64,000 nt of DNA from Megaleporinus macrocephalus (taxonomy: Eukaryota; Chordata; Actinopteri; Characiformes; Anostomidae): contig CM038726.1 of NCBI GenBank assembly GCA_021613375.1, positions 2,066,046 to 2,130,045 of the forward strand, given 5' to 3'. The position numbers and the translations under genes were made by a program. The notes under the pieces are model-generated. The model was not told the DNA's origin. It saw nothing but the letters and a program-made list of their open reading frames with translations, and searched no databases. Positions 23,062 to 35,030 of the stretch are shown in pieces (position 1 is the stretch's first letter; each line of letters starts with the position of its first letter).

Positions 23062-26000
23062 GCCAGGACAGTAAAACGTTTTAGATCACTACCAGTCAAA
23101 CGTTTTAGATACACTACCAGTCAAATGTTTTAGTACACTACCAGACAAACGTTTTAGATACACTACCAGTCAAATGTTTTAGTACACCACCAGTAAAACG
23201 TTTTAGATCACTACCAGTCAAACGTTTTAGATACACTACCAGTCAAACGTTTTAGTACACTACCAGTCAAACGTTTTAGATACACTACCAGACAAACGTT
23301 TTAGATACACTACCAGTCAAACGTTTTAGTACACAACCAGTCAAACGTTTTAGATACACTACCAGTCAAACGTTTTAGATACACTACCAGTCAAACGTTT
23401 TAGTACACTACCAGCAAAACGTTTTAGATACACTACCAGTCAAACGTTTTAGATACACTACCAGACAAACGTTTTAGATACACTACCAGTCAAACGTTTT
23501 AGTACACTACCAGCCAAACGTTTTAGATACACTACCAGACAAAGGTTTTAGTACACAACCAGTCAAACGTTTTAGATACACTACCAGACAAACGTTTTAG
23601 ATACACTACCAGTCAAACGTTTTAGTACACTACAAGCCAAACGTTTTAGATACACTACCAGACAAACGCTTTAGATACAATACCAGACAAACGTTTTAGA
23701 TACACTACCAGTCAAACGTTTTAGTACACTACCAGACAAACGCTTTAAATACACTACCAGTCAAACGTTTTAGATACACTACCAGACAAACGTTTTAGAT
23801 ACACTACCAGTCAAACGTTTTAGATACACTACCAGACAAATGCTTTAAATACACTACCAGTCAAACGTTTTAGATACACTACCAGTCAAACGTTTTAGCA
23901 CACTACCAGCCAAACGTTTTAGATACACTACCAGCCAAACGTTTTAGATACACTACCAGTCAAACGTTTTAGATACACTACCAGTCAAACGTTTTAGATA
24001 AACTACCAGCCAAACGTTTTAGATAAACTACCAGTCAAACGTTTTAGATACACTACCAGACAAACGTTTTAGATACACTACCAGTCAAACGTTTTAGATA
24101 CACTACCAGACGAACGTTTTAGATACACTACCAGACAAACGTTTTAGATACACTACCAGTCAAACGTTTTAGCACACTACCAGCCAAACGTTTTAGATAC
24201 ACTACCAGCCAAACGTTTTAGATACACTACCAGTCAAACGTTTTAGATACACTACCAGTCAAACGTTTTAGATAAACTACCAGCCAAACGTTTTAGATAA
24301 ACTACCAGTCAAACGTTTTAGATACACTACCAGACAAACGTTTTAGATACACTACCAGTCAAATGTTTTAGATACACTACCAGTCAAACGTTTTAGATAC
24401 ACTACCAGCCAAACGTTTTAGTACACTACCAGCCAAACGTTTTAGATACACTACCAGCCAAACGTTTTAGTACACTACCAGTCAAACGTTTTAGTACACT
24501 ACCAGCCAAATGTTTTAGATACACTACCAGTCAAACGTTTTAGATACACTACCAGCCAAACGTTTTAGTACACTACCAGTCAAACGTTTTAGATACACTA
24601 CCAGTCACATGTTTTAGATACACTACCAGTCAAACGTTTTAGATACACTACCAGCCAAACGTTTTAGTACACTACCAGCCAAACGTTTTAGATACACTAC
24701 CAGCCAAACGTTTTAGATACACTACCAGTCAAACGTTTTAGATCACTACCAGACAAACGTTTTAGATACACTACCAGTCAAACGTTATAGATACACTACC
24801 AGTCAAACGTTTTAGATCACTACCAGCCAAACGTTTTAGATACACTACCAGACAAATGTTTTAGATCACTACCAGTCAAACGTTTTAGATACACTACCAG
24901 TCAAACGTTTTAGATACACTACCAGTTAAACGTTTTAGATACACTACCAGCCAAACGTTTTAGATACACTACCAGTCAAATGTTTTAGATACACTACCAG
25001 TCAAACGTTTTAGATACACTACCAGTTAAACGTTTTAGTACTCTACCAGCGAAACGTTTTAGATACACTACCAGTCAAACGTTTTAGATACACTACCAGT
25101 TAAACGTTTTAGTACACTATCAGCCAAACGTTTTAGATACACTACCAGTCAAACATTTTAGTACACTACCATCCAAACGTTTTAGTACACTAGCAGCCAA
25201 ACGTTTTAGATACACTACCAGTCAAACATTTTAGATACACTACCAGTCAAACGTTTTAGATACACTACCAGTCAAACGTTTTAGATACACTACCAGTCAA
25301 ACGTTTTAGATAAACTACCAGCCAAACGTTTTAGATAAACTACCAGTCAAACGTTTTAGATACACTACCAGTCAAATGTTTTAGATACACTACCAGTCAA
25401 ACGTTTTAGATACACTACCAGCCAAACGTTTTAGTACACTACCAGCCAAACGTTTTAGATACACTACCAGCCAAACGTTTTAGTACACTACCAGTCAAAC
25501 GTTTTAGATACACTACCAGTCAAACGTTTTAGATCACTACCAGACAAACGTTTTAGATACACTGCCAGTCAAACGTTTTAGATCACTACCAGTCAAATGT
25601 TTTAGATACACTACCAGTCAAATGTTTTAGATACACTACCAGTCAAACGTTTTAGATACACTACCAGCCAAACGTTTTAGTACACTACCAGTTAAACGTT
25701 TTAGATACACTACCAGTCAAACGTTTTAGTACACTACCAGTCAAACGCTTTAGATACACTACCAGTCAAACGTTTTAGTACACTACCAGCCAAACGTTTT
25801 AGATACACTATCAGCCAAACGTTTTAGATACACTACCAGTCAAACGTTTTAGTACACTACCAGCCAAACGTTTTAGATACACTACCAGCCAAACGTTTTA
25901 GATACACTACCAGCCAAACGTTTTAGATACACTACCAGACAAACGCTTTAAATACACTACCAGTCAAACGTTTTAGTACACTACCAGCCAAACGTTTTAG

Positions 26001-27267
26001 ATACACTACCAGTCAAATGTTTTAGATACACTACCAGTCAAATGTTTTAGATACACTACCAGTCAAACGTTTTAGATAAACTACAAGCCAAACGTTTTAG
26101 GTAAACTACCAGTTAAACGTTTTAGATACACTACCAGTCAAACGTTTTAGTACACTACCAGTCAAACGCTTTAGATACACTACCAGTCAAACGTTTTAGT
26201 ACACTACCAGCCAAACGTTTTAGATACACTATCAGCCAAACGTTTTAGATACACTACCAGTTAAACGTTTTAGTACTCTACCAGCGAAACGTTTTAGTAC
26301 ACTACCAGTCAAACGTTTTAGTACACTACCAGCCAAACGTTTTAGATACACTACCAGTCAAACGTTTTAGTACACTACCATCTAAACGTTTTAGTACACT
26401 ACCAGTCAAACGTTTTAGATACACTACCTGTCAAACGTTTTAGATACACTACCAGTCAAACATTTTAGATACACTACCAGTCAAACGTTTTAGATACACT
26501 ACCAGACAAACGTTTTAGATACAGTACCAGTCAAACGTTTTAGTACACTACCAGTCAAACGTTTTAGTACACTACCAGTCAAACATTTTAGATACACTAC
26601 CAGTCAAACGTTTTAGTACACTACCAGCCAAACGTTTTAGATACACTACCAGTCAAACGTTTTAGATACACTACCAGTCAAACGTTTTAGATACAGTACC
26701 AGTCAAACGTTTTAGTACACTACCAGCCAAACGTTTTAGATACACTACCAGTCAAACATTTTAGATACACTACCAGTCAAACATTTTAGTACACTACCAG
26801 CCAAACGTTTTAGATACACTACCAGCCAAACATTTTAGATACACTTCCAGCCAAACGTTTTAGATACACTACCAGTCAAACGTTTTAGTACACTACCAGA
26901 CAAACGTTTTAGATACACTACCAGACAAACGTTTTAGTACACTACCAGTCAAACGTTTTAGATACACTACCAGTCAAACGTTTTAGATACACTACCAGAC
27001 AAACGTTTTAGTACACTACCAGTCAAACGTTTTAGATACACTACCAGTCAAACGTTTTAGATACACTACCAGACAAACGTTTTAGTACACTACCAGTCAA
27101 ACGTTTTAGATACACTACCAGCCAAACGTTTTAGTACACTACCAGTCAAACGTTTTAGATACACTACCAGTCAAACGTTTTAGATACACTACGAGTTAAA
27201 AGTTTTAGTACACTACCAGCCAAACGTTTTAGATACACTACCAGCCAAACGTTTTAGTACACTACCA
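23062..27267. repeat. 24/25-bp minisatellite, array 2 (ACTACCAGTCAAACG family)
   Basis: About 170 units of the same family as 1725-3752. Higher-order structure is visible. A block with GCACAC and two GATAAACTACCAG units occurs at about 23898-24040 and again at 24171-24312. The block 25620-26860 recurs after the LINE, at 28740-29960. CpG-lost variants (CAAATG, CAAACAT) are scattered. Confidence 0.97.
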
Positions 27268-28740
27268 AGTGTCAAGTGTCAAGTCAAGTGGGTTTTTATT
27301 GTCATTTCAACTACATACAGAGTACACAGTGAAACGAAACAACGTTCCTCCAGGACCATGGTGCAACATAGACAGTGCATACAGACACAAGTGCAACACA
27401 AACAAACAAGTACGGACAGACAACACAACACAGTACAGACAGAGAATAATAAATAATTGCTGGTTGTGTGCAAATTGTGCAATGTGTAATAAATAGAGTC
27501 CAGTGAGGTAGTAAAGTTGTTAGTGAGGTAATAAATAGAGTCCAGTGAGGTAGTAAAGTTGTTAGTGAGGTAATAAATAGAGTCCAGTGAGGTAGTAAAG
27601 TTGTTAGTGCAATGCTTTGTGCAAAAAATGCTTCCCTTTTTTTATCTGGGGTAAATGGTTGGAGAAAGATATCAGTTCAGACGTTGAGTTGTGTTGAGAA
27701 GTCTGATGGCTTGGGGGAAGAAGCTGTTGCAGAGTCTGGTCGTGTTGGACCGGACGCTGCGGTACCTTCTTCCTGATGGCAGGAGGGAGAACAGTCTGTG
27801 TGAAGGGTGGGTGGGGTCATCCACAATGCTGGTTGCTTTGCGGATGCAGGGGGTGGTGTAAATGTCCAAGACGGAGGGGAGAGAGACTCCGATGATCCTC
27901 TCAGCTGTCCTCACAATGCGTTGGAGGGACTTGCGGTCAGAGGCTGTGCAGGTCCCAAACCAAGCAGTGATGCAGCTGCTTAGGATGCTCTCTATGGTTC
28001 CCCTATAGAAGAGGGTGAGGATGGGTGGAGGGAGACGGGCCTTTCTCAGCTTCCGGAGGAAGTAGAGACGCTGCTGGGCTTTCTTGGCTGTAGAGCTGGT
28101 GTTCAGGGACCAGGTGAGGTTCTCCGCTAGGTGGACACCAAGGAACTTGGTGCTCTTAACGATCTCCACAGAGGAGCCGTTGATGTTAAGCGGAGAGTGG
28201 TCCGGTCTTGATTTCCTGAAGTCAACAACCATTTCCTTGGTCTTCTCTACATTCCAGTGAAGGTTGTTGACTGTACACCAGTCTGTCAGCTGCTGTACCT
28301 CCTCCCTGTATGCTGACTCGTCGCCTTTGCTGATGAGACCCAGCACAGTTGTATCATCGGCGAACTTTATGATGCTGTTAGAACTGTGTTTCGCAACACA
28401 GTCATGAGTCAGCAGGGTGAACAACAGAGGACTCAGTACACTGCCCTGGGGTGCCCCAGTGTTCATGGTGATGGTGCTGGAGCTGCTGTCCCCGAACCGG
28501 ACTAACTGGGGCCTCCCTGTCAGGAAGTCCAGGATCCAGTTGCACAGGGGGGTGTTGAGGCCCAGCAGGCTTAACTTCCTGGTGAGATTCTGCGGGATGA
28601 TGGTGTTGAATGCTGAACTGAAGTCTATGAACAGCATTCTGACGTAGGTGTCCTTCTTCTCCAGGTGGGTAAGGGAGAGATGAAGGGTGGTGGTGATGGC
28701 ATCGTCCGTGGAGCGGTTGGGACGATATGCAAATTGCAAA
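27268..28740 (-). mobile_element. Rex1/Babar-like LINE, 5'-truncated, inserted in minisatellite
   Basis: About 1.47 kb on the minus strand. The 3' end (left side) has an (ACACTTG)n-like tail and a 3' UTR with three tandem copies of a unit containing 'AGAGTCCAGTGAGGTAGTAA' (27487-27610). The 5' end is cut inside the RT domain at 28740, where the array resumes. No clear target-site duplication can be defined in repetitive flanks. The clade name rests on remembered similarity of RT motifs. Confidence 0.88.
27672..28740 (-). CDS. LINE reverse transcriptase, C-terminal two-thirds, 5'-truncated
   Basis: A frame of about 355 LINE codons. The first five or so residues of the open frame come from flanking minisatellite, so there is no native start. 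From N to C it shows [26 protein letters not shown] with the first catalytic Asp, [27 protein letters not shown] with the catalytic [19 protein letters not shown] and TKFLGVHL. The C-terminal region includes [11 protein letters not shown] and [15 protein letters not shown]. The frame is uninterrupted to its stop. It lacks the endonuclease and N-terminal RT blocks, so it is a dead-on-arrival copy despite the intact frame. It closely resembles the RT at 54.3-56.4 kb but is not identical. Confidence 0.9.
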
Positions 28741-31038
28741 CGTTTTAGATACACTACCAGTCAAACGTTTTAGATACACTACCAGCCAAACGTTTTAGTA
28801 CACTACCAGTTAAACGTTTTAGATACACTACCAGTCAAACGTTTTAGTACACTACCAGTCAAACGCTTTAGATACACTACCAGTCAAACGTTTTAGTACA
28901 CTACCAGCCAAACGTTTTAGATACACTATCAGCCAAACGTTTTAGATACACTACCAGTCAAACGTTTTAGTACACTACCAGCCAAACGTTTTAGATACAC
29001 TACCAGCCAAACGTTTTAGATACACTACCAGCCAAACGTTTTAGATACACTACCAGCCAAACGTTTTAGATACACTACCAGACAAACGCTTTAAATACAC
29101 TACCAGTCAAACGTTTTAGTACACTACCAGCCAAACGTTTTAGATACACTACCAGTCAAATGTTTTAGATACACTACCAGTCAAATGTTTTAGATACACT
29201 ACCAGTCAAACGTTTTAGATAAACTACAAGCCAAACGTTTTAGGTAAACTACCAGTCAAACGTTTTAGATACACTACCAGTCAAACGTTTTAGATACACT
29301 ACCAGTTAAACGTTTTAGTACTCTACCAGCGAAACGTTTTAGTACACTACCAGTCAAACGTTTTAGTACACAACCAGTCAAACGTTTTAGTACACTACCA
29401 GCCAAACGTTTTAGATACACTACCAGTCAAACGTTTTAGTACACTACCATCTAAACGTTTTAGTACACTACCAGTCAAACGTTTTAGATACACTACCTGT
29501 CAAACGTTTTAGATACACTACCAGTCAAACATTTTAGATACACTACCAGTCAAACGTTTTAGATACACTACCAGACAAACGTTTTAGATACAGTACCAGT
29601 CAAACGTTTTAGTACACTACCAGTCAAACGTTTTAGTACACTACCAGCGAAACGTTTTAGATACACTACCAGTCAAACATTTTAGATACACTACCAGTCA
29701 AACGTTTTAGTACACTACCAGCCAAACGTTTTAGATACACTACCAGTCAAACGTTTTAGATACACTACCAGTCAAACGTTTTAGATACAGTACCAGTCAA
29801 ACGTTTTAGTACACTACCAGTCAAACGTTTTAGTTACACAACCAGTCAAACGTTTTAGATACACTACCAGTCAAACGTTTTAGTACACTACCAGTCAAAC
29901 GTTTTAGATACACTACCAGCCAAACATTTTAGATACACTTCCAGCCAAACGTTTTACATACACTACCAGTCAAACGTTATAGTACACTACCAGCCAAACG
30001 TTTTAGTACACTACCAGTCAAACGTTTTAGATACACTACCAGCCAAATGTTTTATATACACTACCAGCCAAACGTTTTAGATACACTACCAGCCAAACGT
30101 TTTAGATCACTACCAGCCAAACGTTTTAGTACACTACCAGTCAAACGTTTTAGATACACTACCAGACAAACGTTTTAGATACACTACCAGTCAAACGTTT
30201 TAGATACACTACCAGTCAAACGTTTTAGATAAACTACCAGACAAACGTTTTAGATACACTACCAGTCAAACGTTTTAGATACACTACCAGCCAAACGTTT
30301 TAGTACACTACCAGTCAAACGTTTTAGATACACTACCAGACAAACGTTTTAGATACACTACCAGCCAAACGTTTTAGTACACTACCAGTCCAAACGTTTT
30401 AGATACACTACCAGTCAAACGTTTTAGTACACTACCAGACAAACGTTTTAGATACACTACCAGCCAAACGTTTTAGTACACTACCAGTCAAACGTTTTAG
30501 ATACACTACCAGTCAAACGTTTTAGATACACTACCAGCCAAACGTTTTAGTTCACTACCAGCCAAACGTTTTAGTACACTACCAGTCAAACGTTTTAGAT
30601 ACACTACCAGTCAAACGTTTTAGTAATCTACCAGTCAAACGTTTTAAATACACTACCAGACAAACGTTTTAGATACACTACCAGCCAAACGTTTTAGATA
30701 CACTACCAGACAAACGCTTTAGATACACTACCAGCCAAACGTTTTAGATACACTTCCAGTCAAACGTTTTAGATACACTACCAGTCAAACGTTTTAGTAC
30801 ACTACCAGTCAAACGTTTTAGATACACTACCAGTCAAACGTTTTAGATACACTACCAGCCAAACGTTTTAGTTCACTACCAGCCAAACGTTTTAGTACAC
30901 TACCAGCCAAACGTTTTAGTAATCTACCAGTCAAACGTTTTAAATACACTACCAGACAAATGTTTTAGATACACTACCAGCCAAACGTTTTAGATACACT
31001 ACCAGACAAACGCTTTAGATACACTACCAGCCAAACGT
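28740..31038. repeat. 24/25-bp minisatellite, array 3 (ACTACCAGTCAAACG family)
   Basis: About 93 units. The first 1.2 kb repeats, unit by unit including rare variants, the block at 25620-26860. Further right, a block with TAGTTCACTACC and TAGTAATCTACC variants occurs twice (about 30540-30640 and 30865-30930). Confidence 0.97.
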
Positions 31039-31739
31039 CATCCTGTAGGTTTTCAGTATTAAATCTTTTGAATTGTAAATCTAATGCCCCAGATAAACAG
31101 AAGCTTTGGTTCCTGTTGGCCTCGTCTGAGCTGGCATCCCATAATGGCCTGTCCTGCTGGACGAAAGGTTGCGGTCATCTTACTCTGACCCTGCAGTGAG
31201 CTGCAGTTCTGTGAGAGCGTTGCTCAAACTGCCCTTTAAACCTTGCCTAAGTCCAGCAGGCTGGTGTCGTAATGTGTTTTTCTTTGCTTTTGAGGCACAG
31301 GCCGAGCTCAGAGCGTCAGGGTGTCAGTGGGAAAGGTCCTCAGCTTCCGGGAGACGGAAACAGAAAAGCTTCGGGGACATAAATTCAGTTTCCCTTAATC
31401 CGTTCAGACGTTCCTGAACCTGATCAAACCACCTGGATGAGGAACATGCAGCTTGATTTACGATCTGCTTCTGAAAGCCTTTGTTTTTACCAGTCTTCCG
31501 TTATGCAAGTCTTCAGCTGTGCAACAGCTTGAGCTTAATAAGAGGGACATTTTCAGTGAGGGACAGTTTGCAGTGAGGGACAGGTCTGGACAGCAGGTGG
31601 GTCAGTCCAGTGCCTGGGCTCTCTGATCATTGATCTGTTAAAACAGATCATGGGGGTCTCTGAAGAAGACGGAGTCTAGAAGGCAGCATGGGTTGCTCCA
31701 AAATGTTACTAGAGGTTTCTGAGATGTACAGGTAACCCA
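31039..31739. other. Unique intronic sequence, no feature seen
   Basis: One 82-codon frame at 31169-31417, not recognised. No splice-site-bounded exon evident. Confidence 0.45.
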
Positions 31740-32815
31740 CTAATGCCCTCCACACACAAATGACCCCCACACCACACACATACTAATAGACCCTTTCCCC
31801 CCACCATATTAGTGTCCCCCCAATGCACCCCTACATTAATACCACCAAACGTCCCAAGCACCATGGCAGACCCTGGTTTGTACTGGTTTGAACACTAACC
31901 CCCCACACCACATTCATACATATATACACTTACCCCCACCATATTAATACCCCCCAGTGCCCACCTACATTAATACCACCAAACGTCCCAAGCACCATGA
32001 CAGACCCTGGATTTGGAACTTTAGAATGACCCCCCCAAGAATGTTACTCCCACCACACTAACCCCCACCACCTCACACATACTACTACATCCTTCCCCCC
32101 ACCATATTAATATCCCCCCAAGGCACCCCTACATTAATACTACCAAACGTCCCAACCACCATGACAGACCCTGGATTTGGAACTTTAGGATGACCCCCAC
32201 CCAACAATGTTACTCCCACCACACTAACCCCCCACACCACATACATACTAATACACCTTAACCCCCACCATATTAATACCCCCCAATGCCCACCTACATT
32301 AATACCACCAAACGTCCCAAGCACCATGACAGAACCTGGATTTGGAACTTTAGAATGACCGCCGCCCCCCAACAATGTTACTCCCACCATATAATAATAC
32401 CCTCACCATATTAATACCCCCCAGTGCACCCCTACATTAATACCACCAAACATCCCACCACACTAATACCCACAACCCCAAGCACCATGACAGACCCTGG
32501 ATTTGGAACTTTAGAATGACCGCCGCCCCCCAACAATGTTACTCCTACCACACTAACCCCCCACACCACATACATACATATATACACTTACCCCCACTAT
32601 ATTAATACCCCCCAATGCCCACCTACATTAATACCACCAAACGTCCCAAGCACCATGACAGACCCTGGATTTGGAACTTTAGAATGACCGCTTCCCCCCA
32701 ACAATGTTACTCCAACCACACTAACTCCCCACACCACATACATACATATATACACTTACCCCCACCATATTAATACCCCCAACCCCAACCACCATGACAG
32801 TCCCTGGATTTGGAC
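31740..32815. repeat. Long-unit tandem repeat (CCACCATATTAATACCCCCC)
   Basis: Six or so imperfect units of about 120-200 bp. Each includes CCACCATATTAATACCCCCC, 'ACATTAATACCACCAAACGT', 'AGCACCATGACAGACCCTGG' and AACAATGTTACTCC. C-rich and A-rich on the + strand. Confidence 0.93.
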
Positions 32816-33589
32816 AACCATTATTTCCAAAACATCTGTGGCCAGCCTGGACTCATCCTCGCCCGTACAGGGACTTCCAGTTTCTTCAGGTTGAGAACGA
32901 AGATACGGTTACAAAGAACCAATGACGCCTAAGTCGAATTAACGTTTCACCGTCTGTCCCAACTTTTTTGGTGCTGGGTTTGGTGGAGAAGGGAAGCGAA
33001 TAAGAAAAAAAGAGAAAGGGAATATATCAATTAATAAAACAAGAGCAGCTTATGGTAATCCAGCGGACTCCAAACTGGCTGTAGGAGAGCAGATGCCTGA
33101 TGTTGGATAGTCTTCCATAAAGCTTGTCTCCATGATTGTCTCCTTCCATAATGCTGGGTGGATTCCGTTTCAGGCCTGGATGCTGTTGTTTTTCTGACGG
33201 GACGGTCAGGAATCTGCTGCTCCTTGGCTGCTCTTGCGGGTTCTGATAAAAGGTTCTGGTGAGATAAAGCAGATCTCTTTGACAGGCTTCTGAACCCCGG
33301 TATTAGACCTTTTACCAGATACAGATGAATGATATGCACTGCGGAACAGTGCCAAGGTCAGTCCGCTTGATTTAAGCATAGGGATGCTGCAAGGTGGGGG
33401 TGCTGAGGGGGCTACAGCGCTTACTGTTTCCAGAATTGTTTAACTGTCTCAGGCCGAGGACGTCGTATGAGAAATTTGAGGAGGCCGTACATAAAAGAAT
33501 TAATCTTTTTCTGGACGGTAGAGACCAGCCCCGAACTATATTGTCTTTTTGTTGAGTTATTGTTGTTGTTAGCTTGGCTGTTAGCTGTC
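32816..33589. other. Unique intronic sequence, no feature seen
   Basis: Minus-strand frames of about 100 codons (33031-33339, 33372-33683) carry no recognisable domain. Confidence 0.45.
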
Positions 33590-35030
33590 CATTGACACCT
33601 TGGGCTGAGTCTGCTGACCAGTCAGAGGCTTTGCTCCTGACTAGTGGAACAATCAGAGGCTGTGGTCCTGACTTGTGGACCAATTAGAGGCTGTGTTTTT
33701 GACTGGAAGGCCAATCAGAGGCTGTGTTCCTGACTGGTTGACTATTTGAAGGCTGTGTTCCTGACTTGTCAAGTAATCAGTGTTTGGGCTTATGACTTGT
33801 CAAGCATTCAGAGGCTGTGTTCCTGACTTGTTGACCACTCAGAGACTGTGTTCCTGATTGGTTGACTAATCCAAGCCTGTGTTCCTGACTTATAAATAAA
33901 TCAAACGCTGTATTTGTGACTTGTCAAGCAATCAGAGTTGGGTTCCTGACTTGTTAATCTCTCAGAGGTTGTGTTTCTGACTTGACAATCAATTAGAGGC
34001 TGTATTCCTGACTTGTTGACCAATCAGAGGTTGGGTTTCTGGCTCGATAAGCAATCAGAGGCTGTGTTTCAGACTTGTTCACCAGTCAAAACTTGTGTTC
34101 CTGGCTTGTTGACCAATCAGAGACTTAGTTGCTGACTTGTTGACCACTCAGAGGTTGGGTATCTGGCTTGATAAGCAATCAGAGGCTGTGTTTCAGACCT
34201 GACGATCAGCCAGAGGTTGTGTTCCTGACTTTTCAAGCATTCAGAGGCTGTGTTCCTGACTTTTCAAGCATTCAGAGGCTGTGTTCCTGACTTGTGGACC
34301 AGTTAGAGGCTGTGTTTGTGACTTTTTAACCAATCAGAGGTTGGTTTTTGGACTTGTTAAGCAATCCGAGGCTGTGTTCCCTGACTTGCTGACCGTTCAG
34401 AGGCTATGTTTCAGACTTGATGATCAATTAGAGGCTGTGTTCCTGACTTGTTGACCATTCAGAGGCTATGTTTCAGACTGGACGATCAATTAGAGGCTGT
34501 GTTCCTGACTTGTTGACCACTCAAAGACTTCCTGATTTGTTGACTAATCCAAGGCTGTGTTCTTGACTAACAAATCAAATGCTCTGTTTGTGACTTGTCA
34601 AGCAATCAAAGTTGGGTTCCTGACTTGTCATGTAACCAGAGGTTGTGTTTCTGCCTTGACAATCAATTAGAGGCTGTAATCCTGACTTGTTGACCAATTA
34701 GAGGTAGGGTTTCTGGCTTGATAAGCAATCAGAGGCTGTGTTTTTGACATGTGACCAATCCAAAGCTGTGTTTCTCACTTGTTGATTAATCAGAGGCTGT
34801 GTTTTTGACTTGTTGACCAATCAGAAGTTGGGTTTTTGGCTTGATTAGCAATCAAAGGCTGTGTTCCTGACTTGTTGACCAATCTGAAGCTGTGTTTCAG
34901 ACTTGACGATCAATCAGAGGTTGTGTTCCTGATTTGTCAAGCAATCAGAGGCTGTGTTTCTCACTTGTTGGCCAATTAAAGTCTGTGTTAATTACTTGTT
35001 GACCAATCAGAGGCTGTGTTCCTGACTCAT
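33590..35030. repeat. About 32-bp minisatellite containing CCAATCAGAGG
   Basis: About 45 imperfect units built on 'CTGACTTGTTGACCAATCAG' followed by AGGCTGTGTTC. Many units keep the CCAAT pentamer as CCAATCAG. Divergence between neighbours is much higher than in the 25-bp arrays, suggesting an older array. Confidence 0.93.

Noticed and set aside
1725..31038. CRISPR-like array (short regular repeats)
   Set aside because: Units are directly tandem with no unique spacers, vary between copies, and lie in a vertebrate intron.
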